Assembly (NCBI GenBank): GCA_964400125.1
Contig: CAYNSR010000012.1
Span: forward strand, 11,707 to 75,706
Length of the DNA: 64,000 bases
From: Micavibrio sp964400125
Lineage (GTDB): Bacteria; Pseudomonadota; Alphaproteobacteria; Micavibrionales; Micavibrionaceae
Direction of reading: 5' to 3'
Made by a program: the position numbers and the translations under genes. Of the stretch, positions 48,758 through 56,765 are shown piece by piece. Every line of letters begins with the position of its first letter. Positions within the stretch are counted from its first letter, which is position 1. The notes under the pieces are model-generated. The model worked only from the letters and a program-made list of their open reading frames with translations, was not told the DNA's origin and made no database searches.

Positions 48758-49065
48758 CCAAGGTTTGCATGCTCCATCGCCTGACGGTCTTTGTAAGTGC
48801 TTGCCCAAGGCAATCACCTCCTTTCTGGTTTGAGTTGCACTTCGCCCTTTTCAAAGTGCTTTGGCCCACAAACCAGTCGGCGAGGCATGGAGACTCCCGA
48901 CACCATCTTTTCGCGCACATGCAGACACTGACATTATCGTACAGAGATACGACGATGCAGATATTCCATCTGCTGGCCAACAATAAGCGCCTTTCAGCGC
49001 CCGCAGGTTCCGTAGAACCCATAGGATGGGCCGATCAACCTTTCAGCCGTCATGATCATCCTTGG
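48758..49065 (-). ncRNA. Retron msr-msd RNA (predicted)
   Basis: Read on the minus strand. a1 CCAAGG...CATG (49,065-49,051) can pair with a2 CATG...CCTTGG (48,771-48,758): 10 bp in two blocks. Between are msr hairpins GGTTC/GAACC (49,006-49,019), GCGC pairs (48,987-49,000), GCAGAT/ATCTGC (48,957-48,973) and TCGTA/TACGA (48,937-48,952). The msd stem pairs CTCCAT, CGCC and GAC (48,892-48,876) with GTC, GGCG and ATGGAG (48,785-48,772), ending exactly at a2. Inside it lie CTGGTTTG/CAAACCAG (48,876-48,825) with GCACTT/AAGTGC within, and TTGCC/GGCAA. The exact ends and the branching G are not settled; msr would be long for the family. Confidence 0.7.
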
Positions 49066-49147
49066 GCGATTCCCAGGCGAGGTCAATCAGAAAAATTCGC
49101 TGACAGAGAATTTCTGTGGACAGTATTGCTAGTTGGCGGCGACAGGA

Positions 49148-50821
49148 CTACCCGTTATGTTCCAGTAAAGCCCTTAATTGGTCATTGGCTGTGCCTTTGT
49201 CCTGCAAGGTCTGTAGGACTTTGAGAACCGAGGCAGCGACCAGATCGCTCATATCGGTTTCTTTCTTTTCAGGCTCTGGCTGGATACCTTTGACCAGCTC
49301 GTAGACCTTATTGGAGATCATGGAAACGGCGCTCTGTGTCGCATCATCCGAAAGCCGTGCATAGACCTTTGTGGCTTCCGTCGATTTATGGGCGAGTGCC
49401 TTGCCGATCATCAGGAGCGACATATTTTGCCTTGCGCCGACGCTTCCGAAAGAGCGCCTAATATCATGTATGGTGACATCCTCCAATCCCAGGCGCTTTC
49501 GGATGTAATCCCATGCGGGCGTCAGTTCCTGAAAATGTTGGCCTTCCTTGCATCCCGGTATGACGTAGGGATTATTGGCGTCAGTATAAGTGTAGCGGTG
49601 GGGGTTCTTTTGCCGGTCATCCAGGAAAGTCCTGATAGCATCCAGCGCGGGTTTAGCCAGCGGCATCCTGACATTCTCATCCGTCTTGGTGGTTCGTAAG
49701 GTGGCATAGCTTTCCTCGAAATCGACATCCTCGATTTTCAGGGCCAGAATTTCGGTCTTGCGGCAGCCGGTGTAGAGATACAGTTCCAGCGCCATGAGGA
49801 TGCTGGGATTTATGTGGTACTCGGTAAGGGCAGGGTTTTTGATCTCTATCCTTTGTGTAGCGGCGCTCTCCATATCCGGCAAGGGACGGGTTTCGACTGG
49901 CTTCCCGGTTTCCTTCTTCCGCCAATATCCAGGATGGGGCATCGGTATATTGTGCCTCCGGCATATCTTTCCAAGCCCGACATCCGAGATTCCGTATTTC
50001 TTGCATAATTGCAGGCGCGGCGTTTCCCACACTTCATTATACAGTTCCAGCCGGGATGGTTCTGCAATGCCCGGACGGCTTTTGCATTTTTCCAGGAATT
50101 CGCCAAGGCGGGCATATTCCTTTTCGGTCAGGAACCGGTCGCGCCCTTTCTTGGAGTATTTGGTTTCCGGTTTTTTTGTCAGGGCGAAAAGATGCGGCTG
50201 GGTTGTCAGGCCTTTTTCGACGGCATAGGTTGTCATCATATGATGCAGTTGGGTGTAAGTGCTGCGGGCGGCACCCCGGCCACCGGTAACAACGCTTTTC
50301 CCTTGCTTGCGGGTCTTGCGGGTTTTTGCTGTCCGTCCCTCAATTATGGCGTCAATAGTCGCCCGGATGTCATCCTTGGTGATCTCAATGACCTTAAGAT
50401 GTCCCAGGCAAGGCCGCAGGTGGTTGTTGATATTGGCCCTGATCCCGACTTCCGTGCGGGGGCGTTTTTGGGAGGCGTAATCGCGCAAATAGATGTCGGC
50501 GAATTCATTAAATGTCATATCGCCGCGCAGCTTGCAGCGGTCTGCAAAGGGATCGCCGCCGCCTTTGACCTGGTGCAGCCAGTCACGGGCTGTGCTGCGG
50601 GCGTCCTCCGTCGTAAATGCCGGGGAGTGTTCGCCGAGAGCCGGTCGCCGTTGACGGTGGCTTATGGTGCGGTAGAACAGGTAATAGACAATCTTGCCGC
50701 TGGGTGTGACCTCTACATGGAAGCCTTTCAGTTCCGTATCCCAGATTTTATAAGGCTTGTCTTTCGGCGTCAGGTTTTCGACAAAACCCTTCGTCAATTT
50801 TCGGCGTGTAAGAGTGCTCAT
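49148..50821 (-). CDS. Tyrosine integrase with inserted HTH-like segment
   Basis: A 557-residue integrase. The N-terminal arm-binding domain is DUF4102-like (KTLPKDKPYKIWD-type text, GKIVYYLFYRTISHRQRRP), followed by a core-binding domain (MTFNEFADIYLRDYASQKRP). The catalytic domain has TGCRKTEI (Arg), TLRTTKTDENVR (Lys), IHDIRRSFG (His, Arg), GKALAHKS (His) and ATKVYARL (Tyr ~484). Residues ~255-308 are an insertion (LELYNEVWETPRLQLCKKYG, ISDVGLGKICRRHNIPMPHP) resembling a separate DNA-binding module. It sits next to the tRNA-Trp att site, which it should use. Confidence 0.9.
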   Translation of the reverse strand: MSTLTRRKLTKGFVENLTPKDKPYKIWDTELKGFHVEVTPSGKIVYYLFYRTISHRQRRPALGEHSPAFTTEDARSTARDWLHQVKGGGDPFADRCKLRGDMTFNEFADIYLRDYASQKRPRTEVGIRANINNHLRPCLGHLKVIEITKDDIRATIDAIIEGRTAKTRKTRKQGKSVVTGGRGAARSTYTQLHHMMTTYAVEKGLTTQPHLFALTKKPETKYSKKGRDRFLTEKEYARLGEFLEKCKSRPGIAEPSRLELYNEVWETPRLQLCKKYGISDVGLGKICRRHNIPMPHPGYWRKKETGKPVETRPLPDMESAATQRIEIKNPALTEYHINPSILMALELYLYTGCRKTEILALKIEDVDFEESYATLRTTKTDENVRMPLAKPALDAIRTFLDDRQKNPHRYTYTDANNPYVIPGCKEGQHFQELTPAWDYIRKRLGLEDVTIHDIRRSFGSVGARQNMSLLMIGKALAHKSTEATKVYARLSDDATQSAVSMISNKVYELVKGIQPEPEKKETDMSDLVAASVLKVLQTLQDKGTANDQLRALLEHNG

Positions 50822-51087
50822 GGCACGTTCCCCCTTTCATGGCTGTGGTAAAAAAGTGCTTCGTTCCCGAAGCACATCCGAAGCAAATTTCTGATATTTG
50901 GAGAGCAAAGCAGAGTAGCAGGGGGCAGTGGGAATCGTGCGTAAGCTACTGATATAACTCGATAATATTTTGATTTGACTTGGTTTTCAAGCGATTTTAT
51001 AGTGTTTGAAACGGGCAGAGGAAAAAATCTATTTTTTCCAATAGGTTGGACGCAAAAAATGCGGTTTAAAAGGGCAAAAAAGTCGCC
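50822..51087. promoter_or_regulatory. Integrase upstream region with direct repeats and hairpins
   Basis: No gene is seen. Two CCGAAGCA repeats (50,867-50,874 and 50,878-50,885, 11 bp apart) may be integrase arm sites. A perfect 8-bp inverted repeat GGAAAAAA/TTTTTTCC with loop TCTA lies near 51,020-51,040. GGGC and GCCC pair just before the tRNA fragment. These fit an att region but are not proven binding sites. Confidence 0.4.
50975..51003 (+). promoter_or_regulatory. Strong sigma-70-like promoter pointing at the att site
   Basis: TTGACT (50,975-50,980), 17 bp, then TATAGT (50,998-51,003), nearly consensus. It reads toward the right border. In the integrated state it would transcribe into host DNA; in the excised circle it would read across attP into the element's left end. 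Confidence 0.55.
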
Positions 51088-51132
51088 CTCCAAAACCGAA
51101 GGTCGAGAGTTCGAATCCCTCTGCCCCTGCCA
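51088..51132 (+). tRNA. tRNA-Trp 3' fragment marking the right attachment site
   Basis: CTCCAAAACCGAAGG begins with the Trp anticodon loop (CCA), followed by variable loop, T arm (GAGAGTTCGAATCCCTC) and acceptor with encoded CCA ending at 51,132. Upstream sequence does not pair to form an anticodon stem, so the 5' half is missing. This is a duplicated att copy; the intact gene should lie at the element's other end. Not functional as a tRNA. Confidence 0.9.
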
Positions 51133-51434
51133 TTTTTTAGGTCTTGTCCCTCCTGTGGGACACATATGGGACACTTTTTACAAAGGGCATACGCGAATAG
51201 CGTATCGCCGTCTCGGTGAAAACCTCCGGGCCTCGTGTGCGCCTTTCTTGCCATGCTTCTTCGTGAAACAGAATCATGCCGTAGCCCTGAGCGGGTTTCT
51301 GGCAAGAATGGTGCCTGCTCCTCAGAAAAAACCTGTAAAAAGGTGCGCCGGACATCAAACTTTAACGAAAATTTACACTTGTTAATGGTATCTTGGTATC
51401 ACGCATAAGAGTTTGAAGCTTCAGAAGGATTCTG
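51133..51434. other. Non-coding gap between attachment site and flagellin gene
   Basis: I see no gene here. Two GGGACAC direct repeats (51,157-51,163 and 51,168-51,174) follow the tRNA fragment and could be part of an att site or left by an earlier insertion. An AAGGA ribosome binding site precedes the flagellin start. Confidence 0.4.
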
Positions 51435-53141
51435 ATGGTTGCGGATGTAGGAAACATTCTTACAGCGGTCCAGCATGGGCGGCTGTTCGCGATTCAATCG
51501 ACTGCGCGCGCCGTCGATATCGCTACATTGCGACTATCGTCCGGGTTGAAGGTCAGCTCCGCCATTGATAACCCGCAAAATTTTTTCACATCACGATCAT
51601 TACAATTTCAGGCACAAGACATGATGCGCTTGCTCGATGGTATTGGCCAAAATCTGCAAGTCATCAAAACTGCCGATGCGGGTCTGCGGGCCGCTCAGAA
51701 AATTCTCGATCTTTCGGAAAGTTTTCTTCTCGATGTTGAACAAGGTATCATTAACGGCATACTGGATCTCGATGCCTCAGTCGTCACGCCCGGCACGATC
51801 AACACATCGGTGCAAGATATACTCAACGCCTATCCGGAAGCGGTCCACCTTGGCGGCGGGTTGATGGTTCACAGCTTCACCGCCACAGGGGGAACCACCT
51901 TCACCGCGCCGACAAGTGTTACCTCGGTTGATTACTTGATTGTTGGCGGTGGCGGCGGTGGCGGCAGCAGTGTTGCTTTTGCCAATGCGGGAAGCGGCGG
52001 CGGCGGCGCTGGCGGTGTTATCACAGGCACCATGACGGTTGTCCCGGCTACCACCTACAACATTACTGTGGGGACAGGAGGAGCCGCAGGCGCTTCTGGT
52101 AATTTCTCGGGCGCTGGCGGCAGCGCTTCCAGCTTCAATGGTCTTGTTGCTCTGGGCGGCGGCGGCGGCATTGGCGGCAATGGCAATGGTCTCCCCGGAG
52201 GATCAGGCGGTGGTGGCCGGGGCGGGGTCGGCGGCGCTGGCCTGCAGCCCGGTACAATACAAGGCGGTTCTGGCAATGCAGGTGGTGGCGGCACATCTGC
52301 TGCTGGTGATGGTGGTGGCGGTGGCGGCGGTGCGGGTGGTGCAGGTGGCGTTCTGACATCCCTTGCTGGGGGCAATGGCGGCGTGGGCATTTCATCATCC
52401 ATCTCAGGTGCGGCCACATTTTATGGTGGTGGCGGTGGCGGCGGGGGTGCGCAAAATGATGTTCGCGGTACAGGCGGCAATGGTGGCGGTGGTACCGGAG
52501 CCAATGCCGGAAATGCCGCCACAGCCGGAGTCCCCAACACAGGCGGTGGCGGTGGCGGCGGAAATGATTCCCGCGTAGGTGCCGCAGGTGGTTCCGGTAT
52601 TGTAATCATCAGTTATCAGGTTGATACCGCATCAGTCCCCGGATCGACCGTTTATACGGTCAGGGATCAGCTTGAAAATGAATACAACGCTATCCTCTCA
52701 CAACTGGATATGGTGGTTGAAGACAGCAGCTACAGAGGCATCAATCTTCTTGATAATGACGAGATGACGACAATATTCAATGCCGACCGCACCAGCCGCC
52801 TTGTTACAAAAGGTATCAATGCCCAGTCAGCGGGTCTGTGGCTTAGCAGTGACGATTTTTCGTCACTGGAGGCCGTTACCCTCAAGCTTGAAGAAATTCG
52901 TGAAGCCCGCACCGTCATCCGTGACTACGCCTCTTCTTTGGCAAGCAATCTTAATATCATCAAAACCCGCGAAGACTTTTCCCAGTCATTCATCAATATC
53001 CATCAAGAAGGAAAAGACCGCCTGATATTGGCAGACCAGCAAGAAGAAAGCGCCAAACTGTTAGCCTTGCAAACCCGGCAGCAAATCCAGTTCAGCGTTC
53101 TGTCTGCCCGGTCCGGATCAATTGCCGATTTTCTGTTTTAA
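51435..53141 (+). CDS. Flagellin with phage-adhesin-like glycine-rich domain
   Basis: A 568-residue flagellin. Residues ~1-115 (ATLRLSSGLKVSSAIDNPQN, MMRLLDGIGQNLQVIKTADA, GLRAAQKILDLSESFLLDVE) and ~400-568 (YRGINLLDNDEMTTIFNADR, LRDYASS-like text, QSFINIHQEGKDRLILADQQ, end SIADFLF) are the conserved ends that build the filament core. In between, residues ~137-392 are a glycine-rich domain: VHSFTATGGTTFTAPTSVTS, VDYLIVGGGGGGG, TTYNITVGTGGAA, ending GGSGIVIISYQV. This is the pattern of glycine-rich tail adhesins of phages. No other flagellar genes adjoin, and this domain would be exposed on the filament. Confidence 0.85.
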   Translation: MVADVGNILTAVQHGRLFAIQSTARAVDIATLRLSSGLKVSSAIDNPQNFFTSRSLQFQAQDMMRLLDGIGQNLQVIKTADAGLRAAQKILDLSESFLLDVEQGIINGILDLDASVVTPGTINTSVQDILNAYPEAVHLGGGLMVHSFTATGGTTFTAPTSVTSVDYLIVGGGGGGGSSVAFANAGSGGGGAGGVITGTMTVVPATTYNITVGTGGAAGASGNFSGAGGSASSFNGLVALGGGGGIGGNGNGLPGGSGGGGRGGVGGAGLQPGTIQGGSGNAGGGGTSAAGDGGGGGGGAGGAGGVLTSLAGGNGGVGISSSISGAATFYGGGGGGGGAQNDVRGTGGNGGGGTGANAGNAATAGVPNTGGGGGGGNDSRVGAAGGSGIVIISYQVDTASVPGSTVYTVRDQLENEYNAILSQLDMVVEDSSYRGINLLDNDEMTTIFNADRTSRLVTKGINAQSAGLWLSSDDFSSLEAVTLKLEEIREARTVIRDYASSLASNLNIIKTREDFSQSFINIHQEGKDRLILADQQEESAKLLALQTRQQIQFSVLSARSGSIADFLF

Positions 53142-53171
53142 AAGATTCATTCAGGAATTGAGGCTCTCCGT

Positions 53172-55085
53172 TCAGCGTTCTGGAAGGACGGGGGCGTTTA
53201 TGTCGGTTTCGATGTTGCGGCTCCATGTCAGGCGCAGGGCATTGGCGATAGCCAGGATATCGATGCCCTCTTGCAACAAGGCTCCCGTTACCGGCGTAAT
53301 CATTCCGCCAGCGGCGAAGCCCATCGCAATGAAACTCAGGGCCATGCCGCCGATGACGCTTTGCAAAACGATGCGGCGCATGGCGGTGCTGATATGCAGC
53401 AATTCATCGACTTTGACCAAAGAGTTTTCGAGGATCACCGCACCGGCGGCCTCCGCCGTTACCGAACTATGCTGGCCAAAGGCAATACCCACGGTCGCTG
53501 AGGCCAGCGCCGGGGCGTCATTGATGCCGTCGCCCATAAAAAGGGTTGGTGCAAGGGCTGTCTCCGCGCGCACAATCGCTACTTTTTGTTCCGGGCTTTG
53601 TGAAGACAGCGTTTCTTGAATGCCAAGAAGCTCCGCAAGATAGGTCACTTCCGATTCCCGGTCACCGGATACCAGCATGATCTTGTTGAACTGATGTGCT
53701 GGTGCCAGATGGCTGATGAAGGATTTCCCATCGGTACGCGGTGCATCGCGGAAGCGAAACGTCGCGGCATAGACGTCATCAATCAGGATAATGCATTCCA
53801 GCCCTGCCGCTGTTGGCGGGAGGATGTCCACGATTCCCGGGTTACCCTGCAATAGTTTTTTACGATGGGTGACACGTATTTCTGCGCCGTCAACCGTGCC
53901 GGTCAGGCCCTGTCCGGGTTTTTCTGAAACGCTGGACGCATCGATCAGAGGGATGTTTTCTTTTTGAGCGCCTTGCAAGATGGCTCCTGCCAGCGGGTGC
54001 TTTGAATAGCGCTCAAGGCTGGCGGCAAGCTGCAAAATCCTGCTTGCGGCAAGGCCTTCCGCCGGAATAATCTCGGTCAGTTCCGGTTTGCCGTAGGTCA
54101 GCGTGCCGGTTTTGTCAAAAATGGCGGTACGGCAGGTCGGCAGACGCTCAAGCACAACCGGGTCTTTAATGATAATGCCCCGCTTGGCCGCCATGGAAAT
54201 GGCGCTCATCAGCGTGATGGGGATGGCAATTAGCAGCGGGCACGGCGTTGCCACCACCAGCACAGCTAAAAAACGTGTGCTGTCGCCGGTGAGATACCAG
54301 ACCGTCAGCGCGAAGAGCAAGGCCAGCGGTGCAAACAAGGCCCCGATCTGGTCGCCGAGACGGCGCATGGTCGGTCGTTTTTGCTCTGCTTCTTGCATGA
54401 CTTCCATGATCTGGGCATAGCGGGAATCCCGCGCCAGTTTCTCGGCTTGAATGACCAGGACGGCCTCGCCGTTAACAGCACCGGATAAAACCGTAGCTCC
54501 CGGTGCTTTTGAGACCTGATAAGGCTCGCCGGTCAGATAGGATTCATCCATCGCCCCGTTCCCCTCGACCACAACCCCGTCAACGGGGGCCGTTTCATGC
54601 GGAAAGACCACGATCAAGTCGCCAATGGCAATATCGGCCAAAGCAATCTCTTCGACGGCCCCGTCACGCCTCCGGTGTGCTGTGGCAGGCATGCGGTCCG
54701 CCAGCGCCCTGAGGGCGGAGGAGGCCTTGCGCATGGCATAGGCCTCTAGCACCTGACCGCCAGTCAGCATCAGGATAATCAAGGTTGCGGCCAGATATTC
54801 GCCCAGCCATGCGCCCGTCACAAGGGCCAGCGCAGCGAGCAAATCAGCCCCGAAATCGCCGCGAAAAATTTTCAGCAGCATTTGAATCACCAGCGGGCCG
54901 CCACCGAGAATGATGATCGCCAGAAGCGGGATGTTTTGGGCGCTGACCGTATGGACAGGCGGCAGGTCCGCCCAGCGCAGCGCGAAATGCAAGGCGATTG
55001 CGATCAGGTTTGCGCTCAATAATATCCACTGCCAGCGTGCGGCAGAGGGCAGGGAGGTTTGCTTTACCGGTACATTTTTTTGCAT
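53172..55085 (-). CDS. Heavy-metal P-type ATPase, P1B-5-like
   Basis: A 637-residue transporter. It has the phosphorylation motif DKTGTLTYGKPEL (Asp ~321), TGEPYQV in the actuator domain, GDGINDAPALA and the metal motif TPCP in ATPCPLLIAIP; the last membrane helices carry QEGID. TPC and QExxD in these places are, as I recall, the marks of P1B-5 ATPases (nickel or iron exporters such as Nia). There is no N-terminal metal-binding domain and no C-terminal hemerythrin domain. It converges with the flagellin gene across 30 bp. Confidence 0.85.
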   Translation of the reverse strand: MQKNVPVKQTSLPSAARWQWILLSANLIAIALHFALRWADLPPVHTVSAQNIPLLAIIILGGGPLVIQMLLKIFRGDFGADLLAALALVTGAWLGEYLAATLIILMLTGGQVLEAYAMRKASSALRALADRMPATAHRRRDGAVEEIALADIAIGDLIVVFPHETAPVDGVVVEGNGAMDESYLTGEPYQVSKAPGATVLSGAVNGEAVLVIQAEKLARDSRYAQIMEVMQEAEQKRPTMRRLGDQIGALFAPLALLFALTVWYLTGDSTRFLAVLVVATPCPLLIAIPITLMSAISMAAKRGIIIKDPVVLERLPTCRTAIFDKTGTLTYGKPELTEIIPAEGLAASRILQLAASLERYSKHPLAGAILQGAQKENIPLIDASSVSEKPGQGLTGTVDGAEIRVTHRKKLLQGNPGIVDILPPTAAGLECIILIDDVYAATFRFRDAPRTDGKSFISHLAPAHQFNKIMLVSGDRESEVTYLAELLGIQETLSSQSPEQKVAIVRAETALAPTLFMGDGINDAPALASATVGIAFGQHSSVTAEAAGAVILENSLVKVDELLHISTAMRRIVLQSVIGGMALSFIAMGFAAGGMITPVTGALLQEGIDILAIANALRLTWSRNIETDINAPVLPER

Positions 55086-55227
55086 GGCAGGACATTATAT
55101 AGCACGGGATATCCTGAATCATATTTTTCATAAATTCATAGCCTCGAATACAGCAAAAGCCTTATTTTTTACTGGACCAGGCGGGCGATTCGCGCTAGAC
55201 ATGCCGTGTTCCCCTCAAAAATTCGGT

Positions 55228-55256
55228 TTGCATCCTCCGGCCCCGCCGCGATACGA
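55228..55256 (+). promoter_or_regulatory. Candidate secE-nusG promoter
   Basis: TTGCAT (55,228-55,233), 17 bp, ATACGA (55,251-55,256), about 55 bp before secE. With the tRNA-Trp displaced, this could be the local promoter of secE-nusG. Confidence 0.4.
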
Positions 55257-55310
55257 ACCTTTGGTGGAAACGCGCGAATCGAAATGAAACGGTCAACAAG
55301 GATCATCGTC

Positions 55311-55502
55311 ATGCCGAACCCGGTCGAGTATTACAAGCAGGTCAAAACCGAAATGCAAAAGGTCACATGGCCTTCGCGCAAGGAAACGACCGTCAGCGCC
55401 GTGGCGGTGTTTGTGATGGTGCTGATTTCATCCATTTTCCTGTTCCTGTCCGATCAGGTCATCGCCTTCGTTGTGCGCATGATCCTTGGTTTTGGCGGCT
55501 AG
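55311..55502 (+). CDS. secE: Preprotein translocase subunit SecE
   Basis: A 63-residue single-span SecE: NPVEYYKQVKTEMQKVTWPS, RKETTVSAVAVFVMVLISSI, then the membrane segment and IAFVVRMILGFGG. The start is taken at ATG 55,311; an upstream in-frame ATG would add residues unlike SecE. SecE clamps SecY in the protein export channel. It is followed by nusG, the universal order. Confidence 0.93.
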   Translation: MPNPVEYYKQVKTEMQKVTWPSRKETTVSAVAVFVMVLISSIFLFLSDQVIAFVVRMILGFGG

Positions 55503-55527
55503 TTTTAGATAGAGAAAGAGAAAAATC

Positions 55528-56058
55528 ATGGCAAAACGCTGGTATGTGCTGCATGTCTATTCAGGCTTTGAAAACAAGGTGGCCGAAGCCATCATGGACA
55601 AGGCCAGACAACTGGGTCTCGATGAAAAGGTCGAGCAGGTTCTGGTGCCGATGGAAGAGGTGATGGAGGTGCGTCGCGGCCAGAAGGTCAACGCCGAACG
55701 CAAATTCTTCCCCGGTTACGTTCTGGCCAATCTGGATTTAAGCGACGAGGTCTGGCACATGGTCAAGGATACCCCGAAAGTGACGGGTTTCCTCGGTGCC
55801 GGGAATAAACCGTCCCCCATTTCCGCCAAGGAAGCCGAGCGTCTGCTGAAGCAGATTCAAGAAGGGGTCGACCGCCCGCGCCCATCCGTTTTGTTCGATA
55901 TCGGCGAAGCGGTCAAGGTCTCCGACGGCCCGTTTGCTTCCTTCAACGGCACGGTTGAGGAAATCGACGAGGAAAAAGGCCGGTTGAAGGTTTCCGTGTC
56001 CATCTTTGGTCGTGCGACCCCGGTGGAGCTGGAGTTTTCGCAGGTGGAGAAGGTTTAA
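55528..56058 (+). CDS. nusG: Transcription antitermination factor NusG
   Basis: A 176-residue NusG: N-terminal RWYVLHVYSGFENKVAEAIM, RKFFPGYVLANLDLSDEVWH, and a C-terminal KOW domain (FDIGEAVKVSDGPFASFNGT). It binds RNA polymerase, links it to ribosomes and Rho. Normal length. Unusually, rplK does not follow directly: a 1.1-kb stretch with a hypothetical gene and a gene remnant lies between. Confidence 0.97.
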   Translation: MAKRWYVLHVYSGFENKVAEAIMDKARQLGLDEKVEQVLVPMEEVMEVRRGQKVNAERKFFPGYVLANLDLSDEVWHMVKDTPKVTGFLGAGNKPSPISAKEAERLLKQIQEGVDRPRPSVLFDIGEAVKVSDGPFASFNGTVEEIDEEKGRLKVSVSIFGRATPVELEFSQVEKV

Positions 56059-56248
56059 CCAGCCGCACCCGGTTTGGAAAAACTTGGTTAATGAATTAGG
56101 CTTACAATAAGGTCGAGCAATGAGGTGTTGCCGACGCAGTCGAGGATGGACGGGTAAGGCATTGAAACGGGTGCTTTCCATGCCTGAAAGGCTATCTCAA
56201 TCCCCGTCAATTACAAGAGAGTGGTCTCGCAATGCAGAATAGGGGTAA
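56059..56248. other. Non-coding gap after nusG
   Basis: No gene is recognised. The minus strand has a short open peptide (APVSMPYPSILDCVGNTSLL, about 56,091-56,215) that could be a remnant, too short to name. Confidence 0.3.
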
Positions 56249-56695
56249 TTATAAGGGTCCGCCTCTCCAGCTGATATCTGGGTAATAAAGCTTGCGATTA
56301 ATTTCTGTTTGTCGATCTTGCTCCTGTTGCCAGTGTTGTCTGAAAAGCCCCTTTAGATCGGAAACTGCGTGAACCTCGCTTTTGACTTCATCTATAGCAT
56401 CTAGCCAGATATGGGCACCAGCATCTAGCCAGATATGGGCACCTACGGTTTCTCGGCCTCTAAGTTTTTCTGCTATTTTATCAACCAGAGCTTGGTTATA
56501 GCCGGGCGGATTATCAGGTGAGAAATACTTGCGAAACACAGTTGCGCAATGTTGATAATTGGGCCGCCTGCAAAAGGCATCTTGCAAGAAATCTTGGCAG
56601 GCATACCTCAATTGAGCTTCTGAAAAAGCCGATTTTGATTCAGGCTCAGCAGAAGAAGAAAAGAGTTTGGCTAAAAATTCTGATACTAACCTCAT
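56249..56695 (-). CDS. Hypothetical protein between nusG and rplK
   Basis: From ATG 56,695 (GAGGT upstream) it encodes 148 residues; an upstream in-frame start would add 12. The sequence is soluble, with PNYQHCATVFRKYFSPDNPP in the middle. An exact 24-bp tandem duplication makes GAHIWLDA occur twice in a row. It lies reversed within the usually unbroken nusG-rplK block and is AT-richer than its neighbours, so it is probably acquired. No family recognised. Confidence 0.55.
   Translation of the reverse strand: MRLVSEFLAKLFSSSAEPESKSAFSEAQLRYACQDFLQDAFCRRPNYQHCATVFRKYFSPDNPPGYNQALVDKIAEKLRGRETVGAHIWLDAGAHIWLDAIDEVKSEVHAVSDLKGLFRQHWQQEQDRQTEINRKLYYPDISWRGGPL
56396..56443. repeat. 24-bp tandem duplication inside a gene
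   Basis: Two identical 24-bp units (56,396-56,419 and 56,420-56,443) beginning AGCATCTAGCC. In frame, each encodes the same eight residues, so the reading frame is kept. Confidence 0.9.
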
Positions 56696-56765
56696 AATAT
56701 TACCTCGTATGAATTTTTTATACTGTACCAATTTAGAATATATATGATGATTGTGTCAAATCTCG

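Larger units (their letters stand above)
1..51132. mobile_element. Integrated prophage-type element in tRNA-Trp (left end outside window)
   Basis: Phage head, tail and lysis genes (393-30,372), a defence-type island (30,467-43,324), a serine recombinase with two RepB-like genes (43,360-46,794), a retron (47,452-49,065) and a tyrosine integrase (49,148-50,821) end at a duplicated tRNA-Trp 3' fragment (51,088-51,132). The tRNA fragment lies on the plus strand, so the intact tRNA-Trp should lie left of the window. GC content falls visibly in the defence island compared with the phage genes. No replication genes are visible, so the element either continues left of the window or is defective or satellite-like. 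Calling it one element is inference; the island and the recombinase module could be nested elements. Confidence 0.85.

Noticed and set aside
49058..49086. TTGACC (49,086-49,081) with AAGGAT as the retron promoter
   Set aside because: The -10 match is poor and overlaps the predicted a1 arm, so transcription would start after a1; the promoter is left unassigned.
51066..51385. Short open frames spanning the tRNA fragment
   Set aside because: They read through the tRNA sequence and have no start signals.
52055..52609. Proline-rich or Met/Val-rich open frames overlapping the flagellin
   Set aside because: They come from GGC/GGT glycine codons read in other frames; no ribosome binding site or family pattern.
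51900..52620. Repetitive DNA in the flagellin taken as a repeat array or CRISPR
   Set aside because: The repetition is irregular glycine codons without fixed units or spacers. No CRISPR-like array is seen anywhere in the window.
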